From assembly GCF_011007365.1 (NCBI RefSeq), contig NZ_WFKM01000002.1, forward strand, positions 62,001 through 126,000: a DNA stretch of 64,000 nucleotides, written 5' to 3'. Each line of letters opens with the position of its first letter. Position 1 is the stretch's first letter. This stretch comes from Sphingobacterium sp. xlx-96 (GTDB taxonomy: Bacteria; Bacteroidota; Bacteroidia; Sphingobacteriales; Sphingobacteriaceae). The notes below the pieces were generated by a model. It was given only the letters and a program-made list of their open reading frames with translations. It was not told where the DNA came from and searched no databases. The position numbers and the translations under genes were made by a program. Of the stretch, positions 9,063 through 17,360 are shown one piece after another.

Positions 9063-9809
9063 ATGAACAACAGAAGAACATTTCTCAAAAATTCAGCTTT
9101 AGCCCTAGGTGCAAGCTGCCTGTCTAGCTATTCTTTGAAAGCCGAATCTATTGCTAACCGATCAAAGATAGAGATACAACAAGGGGACATCATCCTGTTC
9201 CAAGGTGACTCCATCACAGACAACGGTCGAAGCAGAGATAATATGCTACACAATGATAGCCAAGCACTGGGGCGGGGATATGCTATGCTTGCCGCAAGCA
9301 CGTTATTACAGAGACATGCCGAGAAGAACATTAAAGTGTATAACCGCGGCATCAGTGGCAATAAAGTACCTCAATTGCAAGATAGATGGCAATCCGACTG
9401 TATTGACATATCCCCTTCTGTATTGAGCATTTTGGTCGGTGTAAATGATTATTGGCATACAAGAAACGGTAATTATGAGGGGACACCTCAGCTCTATAAA
9501 GAACAATATCAAAAACTACTGGACACTACATTAAAGAATTTACCAAGCGTAAAACTAATAATCGGAGAACCTTTTGCCGTAAAAAATGTGAAGCATGTAG
9601 ATGACAGCTGGTTTCCTGAATTTGCAGACTATCAGCGTGTAGCCCATGAGATTGCTAAGGAATACAACGCGATACTCCTTCCCTATCAAAGCATATTCGA
9701 CAAAGCGACTGATCGGTCTGCTGGTGATTACTGGACCACGGACGGTGTACACACTTCTCTTGCAGGAGCAAATTTAATGGCTCAACATTGGCTCGATTGC
9801 TTTAGGTAA
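9063..9809 (+). CDS. Exported SGNH/GDSL hydrolase
   Basis: 248 residues. The N-terminus NNRRTFLKNSALALGAS looks like a twin-arginine-type or Sec export signal. The SGNH blocks are all visible: GDSIT with the nucleophile Ser at about residue 50 (block I), the Gly of RGISGNKV (block II), GVNDYW (block III, oxyanion Asn) and DGVH with Asp 227 and His 230 (block V). The family cleaves ester bonds, often acetyl groups on sugars or phospholipid acyl chains, in the periplasm. The substrate is unknown; a carbohydrate esterase is a reasonable guess for this subfamily. It may be cotranscribed with the aminotransferase. Confidence 0.88.
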   Translation: MNNRRTFLKNSALALGASCLSSYSLKAESIANRSKIEIQQGDIILFQGDSITDNGRSRDNMLHNDSQALGRGYAMLAASTLLQRHAEKNIKVYNRGISGNKVPQLQDRWQSDCIDISPSVLSILVGVNDYWHTRNGNYEGTPQLYKEQYQKLLDTTLKNLPSVKLIIGEPFAVKNVKHVDDSWFPEFADYQRVAHEIAKEYNAILLPYQSIFDKATDRSAGDYWTTDGVHTSLAGANLMAQHWLDCFR

Positions 9810-9831
9810 ACTAAGCCAAAAAAAACAACAC

Positions 9832-9876
9832 TTAACATTAAGTTAATATACGCTTCATTTTTTGTTCATAGCTTTG
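9832..9876 (+). promoter_or_regulatory. Promoter of the phosphate transporter with a Pho-box-like direct repeat
   Basis: TAGCTTTG at 9869-9876 is an exact -7 element. About 20 nt upstream, TTAACA (9832-9837) and TTAATA (9843-9848) form an 11-bp-spaced direct repeat. This resembles the PhoP/PhoB-type box known from other phyla. An inverted repeat (ACTTAA, CA, TTAAGT) overlaps it. Confidence 0.5.
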
Positions 9877-9890
9877 CAAAAAAATAAACT

Positions 9891-12155
9891 ATGGACAATT
9901 ATTTATATTTAGTCATCATCACATTGATTACTTTAGGCGTAATAGACCTTATGGTTGGTGTAAGTAATGACGCGGTCAACTTTTTAAATTCTGCCATTGG
10001 TTCCAAAGCAATTCCTTTCCGGTTAATCATGATCTTAGCCAGCGCAGGTATACTGTGTGGAGCGCTATTTTCAAGTGGAATGATGGAGATTGCACGGAGC
10101 GGAATCTATGTACCGAGTATGTTTAGCTTCAATGACGTACTCATCATATTTCTCGCAGTAATGATTACGGATATTATTTTACTAGACGTATTCAATTATT
10201 TTGGTTTACCTACATCCACCACTGTTTCAATTGTTTTTGAGCTACTTGGAGGAGCTGTTTGTTTAGCCTTATATAAAATTGCCACTACCACGGGAGATTG
10301 GTACACCTTATCCCAATTTATAAACACCAAGAAAGCTTCCGAGATTGTTTTCAGCATATTATTGTCAGTTATCCTTTCTTTCAGTGTAGGGATGTTAGTA
10401 CAATATCTATCCCGTTTGATCTTCACCTTTCAATATGAGAAAAAGATCAAGACTTTTGGTATATTTTTTGGTGGTATAGCACTTGCGGCCATCAGTTACT
10501 TTATCATTATCAAAGGACTAAAAACCGTTAGTTTCATCGACAAATCCACAAAAGAATGGATCAATACGCACGAATTATTACTCATTGCGGGGAGCTTTGT
10601 AGTATTCACCGTATTGAGTTTTATACTAATCCGCTTAAAGATTAATATACTAAAAGTTATTATTGGAATCGGAACATTTGCTTTGGCGTTATCATTCGCT
10701 GGAAATGACTTGGTCAACTTTATTGGCGTACCTGTAGCAGCCATTCAAGCCATCGGCTTTTTTCAGGCTGCAGGAGGAAATCCCGACACCTACATGATGG
10801 GCGAGCTTGGATCTGCTGATATTGTCGCACCGATATGGATTTTGTTCATCTCCGGAGCCATTATGTTATTCACGCTATGGACCTCTAAGAAAGCTAAAAC
10901 GGTCATTGAGACGGAAATGAATCTCAGTAGCCAGTCTGGTGCAACTGAGAAGTTCCAACCCAACACGCTTTCGAGACTCATTGTCCGAGGATTTGTAAAT
11001 TTAGGTACAGGGATTAGCTATTTGATGCCTAGAGTCCTACAATCAAGACTTGATAGCCGTTTTGACAACACGGGGGTGCTATCAAAAAAAGATAAAAAAG
11101 ACGAACCTATGTTTGACATGGTACGTGCATCTGTAAATCTTATGGTTGCCAGTAGTTTGATCGCTCTAGGAACATCCATGAAACTACCTTTATCCACCAC
11201 CTATGTAACATTTATGGTAGCCATGGGGACCGCATTTGCAGATCGTGCTTGGGACAGAGAAAGTGCCGTATACCGCGTATCGGGAGTATTTCATGTTATA
11301 GGCGGATGGTTTGTTACAGCAGGATGTGCATTTTTAGGAGCTTTCATTATTGCCTATTTACTTAAAATAGGTGGTATCATAACCTTTGCAGGAGCACTTG
11401 TTCTTCTTGCTGTTCTTCTGGTATTTAATGCAAAAAGCCATAAGAAAAAAGTAGCAGAACAAACCAAGAGAAAGCTAAAACTTGCTAAAGAAGATATACA
11501 TACTCTTCAACAAGTAACCGAAGCTAGTTCAGATCAGATCAGTGAGGTCTTTGCAAAATCGAATATCTTCTATAAAGAGATTGTGGACGGGTTAATCAAG
11601 AATGATCTCACTACGCTTTCCATGAACAAAAAGTTGATCAAGAAATTCTTACGTGATTTGGACTCGACCAATGACAATCTCTATAACTTCATTCGCAATC
11701 TAGATGACCATTCAGCAAAGGGCAGCCGGTTTTACATTATGTCTTTGGGTTATCTACAAGATATCGTTGAGAATCTTTATGTCATCGCAGGCAATGCGCA
11801 AAGCCATGTCGATAATAACCACAAGATGCTGAAAGACTACCAAGGCAATGATCTACAACTCGTGGCTTCAGAACTGGGCAACTGGTATGCCGAGGTATAT
11901 AATATGTATAGAAGACGTGACTTTTTAAAGATTGACAATACGATGAAACAGCGTGATCGTTTGCAAAAGGTTATCAACACCCTATTGGACAAACAGATTG
12001 ATCACATCCGTACAACAGAGAACAGTCCAAAGAATACAAAGCTCTACTTTTCCATTCTCTTGGAGACAAATGAACTTATTAGTTCTACATTCAAATTACT
12101 ACGATTAAACAAAGAATTTGAAGAGTTCAAAATAAATAACAAGAAAGTGAAATAA
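9891..12155 (+). CDS. PiT-family inorganic phosphate transporter with PhoU-like C-terminal domain
   Basis: Inner-membrane phosphate carrier, 754 residues. The two inverted PiT signature repeats are present, one near residues 20-37 (GVSNDAVNFLNSAIGSKA) and one near 265-285 (GNDLVNFIGVPVAAIQA). About 12 membrane segments extend to residue 510. The remaining 240 residues are soluble and helical (KEDIHTLQQVTEASS onward), resembling PhoU, which in other transporters links uptake to phosphate signalling. This long fused form is common in Bacteroidota. A Pho-box-like direct repeat precedes the promoter, consistent with phosphate control. A REP-like palindrome and a bidirectional terminator follow. 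Confidence 0.92.
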   Translation: MDNYLYLVIITLITLGVIDLMVGVSNDAVNFLNSAIGSKAIPFRLIMILASAGILCGALFSSGMMEIARSGIYVPSMFSFNDVLIIFLAVMITDIILLDVFNYFGLPTSTTVSIVFELLGGAVCLALYKIATTTGDWYTLSQFINTKKASEIVFSILLSVILSFSVGMLVQYLSRLIFTFQYEKKIKTFGIFFGGIALAAISYFIIIKGLKTVSFIDKSTKEWINTHELLLIAGSFVVFTVLSFILIRLKINILKVIIGIGTFALALSFAGNDLVNFIGVPVAAIQAIGFFQAAGGNPDTYMMGELGSADIVAPIWILFISGAIMLFTLWTSKKAKTVIETEMNLSSQSGATEKFQPNTLSRLIVRGFVNLGTGISYLMPRVLQSRLDSRFDNTGVLSKKDKKDEPMFDMVRASVNLMVASSLIALGTSMKLPLSTTYVTFMVAMGTAFADRAWDRESAVYRVSGVFHVIGGWFVTAGCAFLGAFIIAYLLKIGGIITFAGALVLLAVLLVFNAKSHKKKVAEQTKRKLKLAKEDIHTLQQVTEASSDQISEVFAKSNIFYKEIVDGLIKNDLTTLSMNKKLIKKFLRDLDSTNDNLYNFIRNLDDHSAKGSRFYIMSLGYLQDIVENLYVIAGNAQSHVDNNHKMLKDYQGNDLQLVASELGNWYAEVYNMYRRRDFLKIDNTMKQRDRLQKVINTLLDKQIDHIRTTENSPKNTKLYFSILLETNELISSTFKLLRLNKEFEEFKINNKKVK

Positions 12156-12160
12156 GCAAA

Positions 12161-12203
12161 ACTTTCATGATCTGCCAGCTGGCGGATCATGAAAGCTCTT
12201 GAT
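12161..12203. repeat. REP-like palindromic repeat, copy 1
   Basis: A 34-bp near-perfect palindrome (12162-12195, one mismatch per arm) centred on GCCAGCTGGC with CTTTCATGATC arms, followed by CTCTTGAT. A second copy lies at 41896-41948. Confidence 0.8.
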
Positions 12204-12228
12204 ACCCTTAAAGAAATAACATACTCAT

Positions 12229-12265
12229 AAAGAAGGGCTTGCGTAAATTACACAAGCCCTTCTTT
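12229..12265. terminator. Bidirectional terminator between the phosphate transporter and mtaB
   Basis: A 13-bp stem (AAAGAAGGGCTTG at 12229-12241 with its complement at 12253-12265), flanked by A-rich and T-rich sequence so that it can work on both strands. It separates convergent genes. Confidence 0.9.
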
Positions 12266-12282
12266 ATTACTTTGATTATTTA

Positions 12283-13602
12283 TTAATGTGTCAATACCTC
12301 CGGCAGCTCTTCAATATCGACTTCCCCATTCTCTGAGATAGAAACAAATCGAACCGGTGCAATCTCATTCACCAATAATGGATCATAAGGTGTACGTACC
12401 TTTACATAATTCTTAGAAAAGCCGTGCATATATCCATCCTTAATATCCGACTCAAACAGTACCTCTCCTATGTCACTTAGGTTTTGTTCATAGAAAGCAC
12501 GACGCTTCTTCTCCGATAAAATATGCAACATCTTACTTCGGTCTGATCGCTGTGCCCCTGGTACCGCACCTTCCATCTGAGCTGCAATTGTATTCTCCCG
12601 TTCAGAATAGGTAAACACATGTAAATACGAGATATCCATTTCATTTAAGAAATTATAGGTATCGATAAATTCCTCCCGTGTCTCTCCAGGAAATCCTACA
12701 ATGACATCCACACCTATACAACAGTTAGGCATCAAACTTTTTATCTTCGCAACCCTTTCTGCATATAACTCACGCTTATAGCGTCGGCGCATCTGTGCTA
12801 ATATCTTATTAGATCCCGACTGCAATGGCATATGAAAGTGAGGCACGAAACGCTTCGATTGAGCCACAAACTCAATCACCTCATTGGCCAACAAATTCGG
12901 CTCAATAGAAGAAATACGAATTCTGTCAATGCCTTCAACTTCATCCAGGGCTTTTACCAGATCCAAGAACTTGTCCTGACGCTTACCATCCCTAATACCA
13001 AAATCACCTATGTTAACACCTGTCAATACAATTTCTTTCACACCAGAGGCCGCTATCTCTTCGGCCTGCTTAACGATATCTTCGATCTTGCCCGAGCGAC
13101 TCGCTCCACGAGCCAATGGAATCGTACAGAATGTACACGAATAATCACATCCATCTTGGACTTTTAAGAACGTTCGCGTACGATCTCCAATAGAAAATGC
13201 AGACACAAATTGATTCGTTTCGTCTATTGGTGCATTATGAATGATAGCCTTTTCCTGCTTAGTCAGATCATTGATATGTTCGATGATATTAAACTTCTCA
13301 GCCGCCCCTAACACCATGTCTACTCCCGGAATTTCGGAAATCTCCTTCGGTTTGAGCTGCGCATAACAGCCTACAATGGTAATATAAGCATTGGGCGAAT
13401 GCTTTAATGCTTCTTTCACCACCTTACGACATTTCTTATCTGCGTGATCCGTTACGGAGCACGTATTGATTACATAAACATCTGCCTGCGAATTAAAAGG
13501 CGTGGTTTCATAGCCCGCATCTTTAAAAATACGCCCTATAGAGGATGTTTCTGAAAAATTCAGCTTGCATCCCAGTGTGTAAAAAGCAACTTTTTTATTC
13601 AT
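12283..13602 (-). CDS. mtaB: tRNA t6A37 methylthiotransferase MtaB
   Basis: Radical-SAM enzyme that converts t6A to ms2t6A at position 37 of tRNAs. About 439 residues from the ATG at 13602; an upstream TTG in frame lies inside the promoter motif and is not used. Order of domains: N-terminal UPF0004 domain with Cys ligands (FYTLGCKLNFSETS, NTCSVTDHADKKC, VGCYAQ), a radical SAM core with CxxxCxxC in CDYSCTFC, and a C-terminal TRAM-like region. The GCKLNFSE start is characteristic of MtaB rather than MiaB or RimO. Monocistronic, convergent with the phosphate transporter. Confidence 0.94.
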   Translation of the reverse strand: MNKKVAFYTLGCKLNFSETSSIGRIFKDAGYETTPFNSQADVYVINTCSVTDHADKKCRKVVKEALKHSPNAYITIVGCYAQLKPKEISEIPGVDMVLGAAEKFNIIEHINDLTKQEKAIIHNAPIDETNQFVSAFSIGDRTRTFLKVQDGCDYSCTFCTIPLARGASRSGKIEDIVKQAEEIAASGVKEIVLTGVNIGDFGIRDGKRQDKFLDLVKALDEVEGIDRIRISSIEPNLLANEVIEFVAQSKRFVPHFHMPLQSGSNKILAQMRRRYKRELYAERVAKIKSLMPNCCIGVDVIVGFPGETREEFIDTYNFLNEMDISYLHVFTYSERENTIAAQMEGAVPGAQRSDRSKMLHILSEKKRRAFYEQNLSDIGEVLFESDIKDGYMHGFSKNYVKVRTPYDPLLVNEIAPVRFVSISENGEVDIEELPEVLTH

Positions 13603-13611
13603 ATCGATCTG

Positions 13612-13619
13612 CAAAAATA
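13612..13619 (-). promoter_or_regulatory. -7 element TATTTTTG, 9 nt before the mtaB start
   Basis: An exact TAnnTTTG match on the minus strand with 9 nt between it and the ATG. It predicts a leader of only a few bases and rules out the upstream TTG as start. Confidence 0.5.
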
Positions 13620-13630
13620 CACATTTTTAT

Positions 13631-13686
13631 AGATATGAGATTTCAGAATACAGATTTAGATCAAGAGATTGCAGATATGAGATGAC
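13631..13686. repeat. Degenerate tandem array, 7-bp period
   Basis: Eight consecutive 7-bp words, most of the form AGATNNN (AGATATG then AGATTTC), without a phase break. It lies in the divergent spacer between mtaB and thyA. Confidence 0.8.
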
Positions 13687-13733
13687 AATGACAGTAATAA
13701 ATTAAAGGATTTCAACATTAGCTGTAATTTCCT

Positions 13734-13741
13734 TAGCTTTG
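13734..13741 (+). promoter_or_regulatory. -7 element TAGCTTTG of the thyA-folA operon
   Basis: An exact TAnnTTTG match about 58 nt before the thyA ATG. GATTTC about 20 nt upstream is a weak -33 candidate. Confidence 0.5.
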
Positions 13742-13799
13742 GATATTCCTAAAAAATCATCATCATCATCGACCTTAGGGGAGATAAAAAAAGATAAAA

Positions 13800-14621
13800 A
13801 TGAAACAATATCTAGATTTACTAAAACACGTTTACATAGAGGGTGTTGACAAGACAGATAGAACAGGAACAGGTACCCGTGGTGTTTTTGGTTATCAGAT
13901 GCGTTTCAATCTGAAAGACGGTTTTCCACTAGTAACGACAAAAAAACTTCACCTACGTTCTATTATTCACGAATTAATCTGGTTTCTAAAAGGCGAAACC
14001 AACATCCAATATCTGAAAAAAAATGGAGTAAGTATATGGGACGAGTGGGCTGATGAAAATGGCAACCTAGGTCCGGTTTATGGTTCGCAATGGCGGTCCT
14101 GGCCCACTCCAGACGGTGGACATATCGACCAGATCGCTCAAATCATAGATCAACTAAAAAATACACCAGATTCTCGTCGTATTATCGTATCTGCATGGAA
14201 TGTTGCCGAAATCGGGAATATGGCACTTCCTCCTTGTCACGCATTCTTCCAATTTAATGTGGCTCCTGCTCAACCGGAGAAAGGTCTACTGAAGCCTCAG
14301 CTATCCTGTCAATTATACCAACGAAGCGCCGATATTTTCTTAGGAGTACCTTTTAACATTGCTTCATACGCATTATTGACCATGATGGTCGCACAAGTCT
14401 GTGACATGGAGGCCGCCGACTTTATTCATACCCTAGGTGATGCACACATCTACAGCAATCACTTTGAGCAGACAGAATTGCAATTGTCCCGGGAGCCAAA
14501 GCCTCTACCACAGATGAAAATAAATCCAGAAGTCAAGGACATCTTTGATTTCAAATTTGAAGATTTCGAATTAGTGAACTACGAATTTCACCCACATATC
14601 AAAGCACCTGTAGCCGTGTAG
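13800..14621 (+). CDS. thyA: Thymidylate synthase
   Basis: Makes dTMP from dUMP using methylene-tetrahydrofolate and releases dihydrofolate. 273 residues, the size of the short ThyA form. The catalytic Cys is residue 146 in [10 protein letters not shown], with the upstream dUMP phosphate-binding Arg pair in [11 protein letters not shown] and the family-typical [10 protein letters not shown] loop near the N-terminus. folA follows 42 nt downstream; the pair regenerates the folate cofactor. The spacer to folA is itself an 8-bp-period repeat. Confidence 0.98.
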   Translation: MKQYLDLLKHVYIEGVDKTDRTGTGTRGVFGYQMRFNLKDGFPLVTTKKLHLRSIIHELIWFLKGETNIQYLKKNGVSIWDEWADENGNLGPVYGSQWRSWPTPDGGHIDQIAQIIDQLKNTPDSRRIIVSAWNVAEIGNMALPPCHAFFQFNVAPAQPEKGLLKPQLSCQLYQRSADIFLGVPFNIASYALLTMMVAQVCDMEAADFIHTLGDAHIYSNHFEQTELQLSREPKPLPQMKINPEVKDIFDFKFEDFELVNYEFHPHIKAPVAV

Positions 14622-14631
14622 CTTTGTCACA

Positions 14632-14663
14632 TCATAACTTTGTAATCTCGTAACTTCTTTACT
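14632..14663. repeat. Degenerate tandem array, 8-bp period, touching the folA start codon
   Basis: Four 8-bp words (TCATAACT then TTGTAATC, and two more) end exactly at the base before the folA ATG, so the ribosome-entry region of folA is made of the repeat. Confidence 0.65.
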
Positions 14664-15152
14664 ATGCCACAAATAACACTCGTAGTCGCAGCCGCAGAAA
14701 ACAATACCATAGGTAAGGATAACCAAATGCCTTGGCACCTACCCAATGATTTTAAATATTTTAAAAAATCTACACTGGGGCATTCCATTGTAATGGGCCG
14801 CAAGACTTTTGACTCTATTGGAAAACCCTTGCCAGAACGCAGAAATATTATCCTCACCAGAGATCAACATTATAACAATCCCGAAGTAGATGTCGCAAAT
14901 AGTATACAGGAGGTTCTGACCTATTGCCGCGATGAACGTGAAATCTTTATCATCGGTGGTGCTGATATTTTCAAACAGGCATTACCGCTGGCACAAAAAG
15001 TACTATTAACTCGCGTACACGCCGAAATAGCTGGTGATACTTTCTTCCCAGAGTTACCTCCTTCAGATTGGATATTGGTCAGTCAAGACAGGCATTCCAA
15101 GGACGGAAAACACGCCTATGATTACACCTTTGAGGTCTGGGAAAGAAAATAA
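14664..15152 (+). CDS. folA: Dihydrofolate reductase
   Basis: NADPH-dependent reduction of dihydrofolate, completing the cycle opened by ThyA. 162 residues. Seen: the NNTIGKDNQMPWHLPND segment with the catalytic acidic residue (Asp of LPND), the MGRKTFDSIGKPLPER NADPH-binding stretch, and IIGGADIF near residue 95-102. Cytoplasmic and cotranscribed with thyA. The sequence shows the normal trimethoprim-target layout, with no sign of an acquired dfr gene. Confidence 0.97.
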   Translation: MPQITLVVAAAENNTIGKDNQMPWHLPNDFKYFKKSTLGHSIVMGRKTFDSIGKPLPERRNIILTRDQHYNNPEVDVANSIQEVLTYCRDEREIFIIGGADIFKQALPLAQKVLLTRVHAEIAGDTFFPELPPSDWILVSQDRHSKDGKHAYDYTFEVWERK

Positions 15153-15157
15153 AAAAC

Positions 15158-15185
15158 GTGAGGGTCCAAAAGAACCCTCACTTTC
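15158..15185 (+). terminator. Terminator of the thyA-folA operon
   Basis: An 8-bp stem (GTGAGGGT at 15158-15165 with ACCCTCAC at 15174-15181) with an A-rich 5' flank and a short T tail, 6 nt past the folA stop. Confidence 0.85.
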
Positions 15186-15232
15186 GTTCCGCTACGCTTC
15201 AATCTTCCTAATAAACCTTCGTAACCACTATC

Positions 15233-15718
15233 TTAATCAGATTTATTTAATATACTCTTTATTTCCGCTTGCGTTAATATAATATCCCCCCCTTTAGGAC
15301 CTTCATAGACAGGATGTCCATTATGTTTCTCTCCTGTTAGCTTATCCCCATTAGTAACCGATTTTGCTTTGTTAGTTTCAGCTTTCGCCGCACTTTTCTC
15401 TGCTTTGACCGCATGGTTTACTTTGGTTGGTTCCTTGTATTCCATTGGCTTTACATTACCAACAGCTTTTTCTGCTTTGCTACCCTTTTTACCGACAGCT
15501 TGATGAGCTTTCGGTTCTATTATTAAAGATTTTTTCTCAATGGCAGCCTTGGGATGCTGTTCCATTTTCCTGGGTGAGATCTCGTTTGCTTTCTGTTCTG
15601 CTTTAGCCGGTTGGGTCTCTACCTTTTCAACTGTTTGTGCTTGTGTAGCTCCTATTCCTAATGTGGCTACAAACACAGCTAATGCTGCTATTTTTTTTTA
15701 AAAATTTAAGGTTTCCAT
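15233..15718 (-). pseudogene. Small Lys/Ala-rich secreted protein, signal peptide broken by a stop codon
   Basis: The long frame codes for about 147 residues rich in Lys, Ala and Glu, ending in GHPVYEGPKGGDIILTQAE. It starts in the middle of a signal-peptide core (FVATLGIGATQAQ). Going upstream in the same frame, the codons read Lys-Lys-Ile-Ala-Ala-Leu-Ala-Val, preceded by TAA at 15698-15700, and before that an ATG at 15718 followed by Glu-Thr-Leu-Asn-Phe. One base change (TAA to AAA) would restore a standard signal peptide. The stop lies at a T5-A9 homopolymer junction, so a sequencing error or a real nonsense mutation are both possible. GTG at 15676 is the only downstream start. The function is unknown; it is probably periplasmic. 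No homologue recognised. Confidence 0.55.
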
Positions 15719-15904
15719 AACCAATAAAATTATATAAATACACTACACATTAGTGCTCAAAAGGAATACCAAAAACAACACACTACTTATCAAGCACATT
15801 AACACAGTTTTAACTATAACATATTATTACTCAATATCCAACAACAAAAAATCCCCAACTGCCTTTCGCAATTAGGGATATCATTTACTTCTATTTCTTA
15901 ATAT

Positions 15905-17236
15905 TTACTTCAGAAGTTCATTCAAAGCTTTCTCTACTTTCTCAAATCCAAACTGCGCTTTGACCTCTTCAAACATCCGCTCGATCTGATCATTGCAAAG
16001 ATTTCCGATACTTCCTTCGTGCGTATGCTTCACCTCTTTCGAGGGTTGAAAAGTTCCCTTTTCTATAGCCATACCGATATTTTTATAAGCTTCGCGGAAT
16101 GGAATACCTTGGAGCACCTCGTTATTGACCACCTCGACACTAAATAGATAATCGTATTTAGGATCGTCCAGTATATTTTCCTTGATACTAATATGCTTTA
16201 GCATAAAAGTAGCCATAGCCAAACAATCATTCAACGATTCGAAAGCTGGGAACAGATTCTCCTTCAATAACTGTAAGTCCCGATGATAGCCCATCGGCAG
16301 GTTGGTCGTCATCAAAGCAATTTCATTCGGTAGCGCTTGTATTTTATTACAACGTGAACGAATGAGTTCAAATACATCAGGATTCTTTTTATGCGGCATG
16401 ATGCTCGACCCTGTTGTCAGATGAGCAGGAAAACTTATAAATCCAAAATTTTGATTGATATACAAGGTCACATCCATTGAAAATTTGGCCAACGTAGCAG
16501 CGATCGAGCTCATGGCCTGTGCTACGATACGTTCCGTCTTCCCTCTTCCCATTTGTGCATACACCACATTATAGTTCAAGTCCTCAAATCCGAGAAGCTC
16601 TGTTGTCATCGTACGATTCAACGGAAACGACGAACCATAACCAGCGGCTGAGCCCAAGGGATTCTTATTGCTTATATTCCAAGCGGCCTTTAACAGGTGC
16701 AAATCATCAACTAAGCTTTCGGCATACGCCCCAAACCAAAGCCCAAAGGAAGATGGCATAGCAATCTGCAGATGCGTATATCCTGGCATGAGGACATTTT
16801 TATACTGTTCACTTAATCGCAAAAGTTGATTAAACAGAAGCTCGGTATTGTTAAAAACACCCTGTATCTCGGAGCGAAAATACAGCTTTAGATCGACCAA
16901 TACCTGATCGTTGCGTGACCGACCGGAATGGATCTTTTTACCGGCCTCTCCAATACGCTGTGTCAGCATCATTTCCACCTGCGAGTGCACGTCTTCGACA
17001 CTATCTTCAATCGCGAACGTCCCCTCCAGTATCTCTTCATGAATTTTCTTCAGCGCCTGCTGAACTAATGCCAAATCTTCATTTGTCATTAGACCGATAC
17101 TGTTCAACATTCTCGTGTGCGCCAGAGAACCCAATACATCAGCTTCTGCCAACTGTAGATCCATTTCCCGATCGTTGCCCACGGTAAACGATTCGACAAA
17201 GGAATCTACATCTATATTTTTTTGCCAAATTTTCAT
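15905..17236 (-). CDS. argH: Argininosuccinate lyase
   Basis: Last step of arginine synthesis: argininosuccinate to arginine and fumarate, cytoplasmic tetramer. 443 residues. The fumarase/aspartase superfamily signature GSSIMPHKKNPDVFE lies near residues 276-290 with the catalytic Ser. HSGRSRNDQV (about 103-112) and GYTHLQIAMP (152-161) are the other two conserved active-site regions. No other arg gene is adjacent. A TACTTTTG promoter element is seen upstream. Confidence 0.97.
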   Translation of the reverse strand: MKIWQKNIDVDSFVESFTVGNDREMDLQLAEADVLGSLAHTRMLNSIGLMTNEDLALVQQALKKIHEEILEGTFAIEDSVEDVHSQVEMMLTQRIGEAGKKIHSGRSRNDQVLVDLKLYFRSEIQGVFNNTELLFNQLLRLSEQYKNVLMPGYTHLQIAMPSSFGLWFGAYAESLVDDLHLLKAAWNISNKNPLGSAAGYGSSFPLNRTMTTELLGFEDLNYNVVYAQMGRGKTERIVAQAMSSIAATLAKFSMDVTLYINQNFGFISFPAHLTTGSSIMPHKKNPDVFELIRSRCNKIQALPNEIALMTTNLPMGYHRDLQLLKENLFPAFESLNDCLAMATFMLKHISIKENILDDPKYDYLFSVEVVNNEVLQGIPFREAYKNIGMAIEKGTFQPSKEVKHTHEGSIGNLCNDQIERMFEEVKAQFGFEKVEKALNELLK

Positions 17237-17255
17237 TAAATTCTATTTTGAAGTA

Positions 17256-17263
17256 CAAAAGTA
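17256..17263 (-). promoter_or_regulatory. -7 element TACTTTTG upstream of argH
   Basis: An exact TAnnTTTG match on the minus strand, 20 nt before the argH ATG. Confidence 0.5.
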
Positions 17264-17360
17264 CCAAATACATCGTAAAATATTCTATACAATGCATATT
17301 CCTTATAAAACAAGCACTAAAAATCAATAATTTAGAGGCTGAAAATCTAACTTATCTTTA

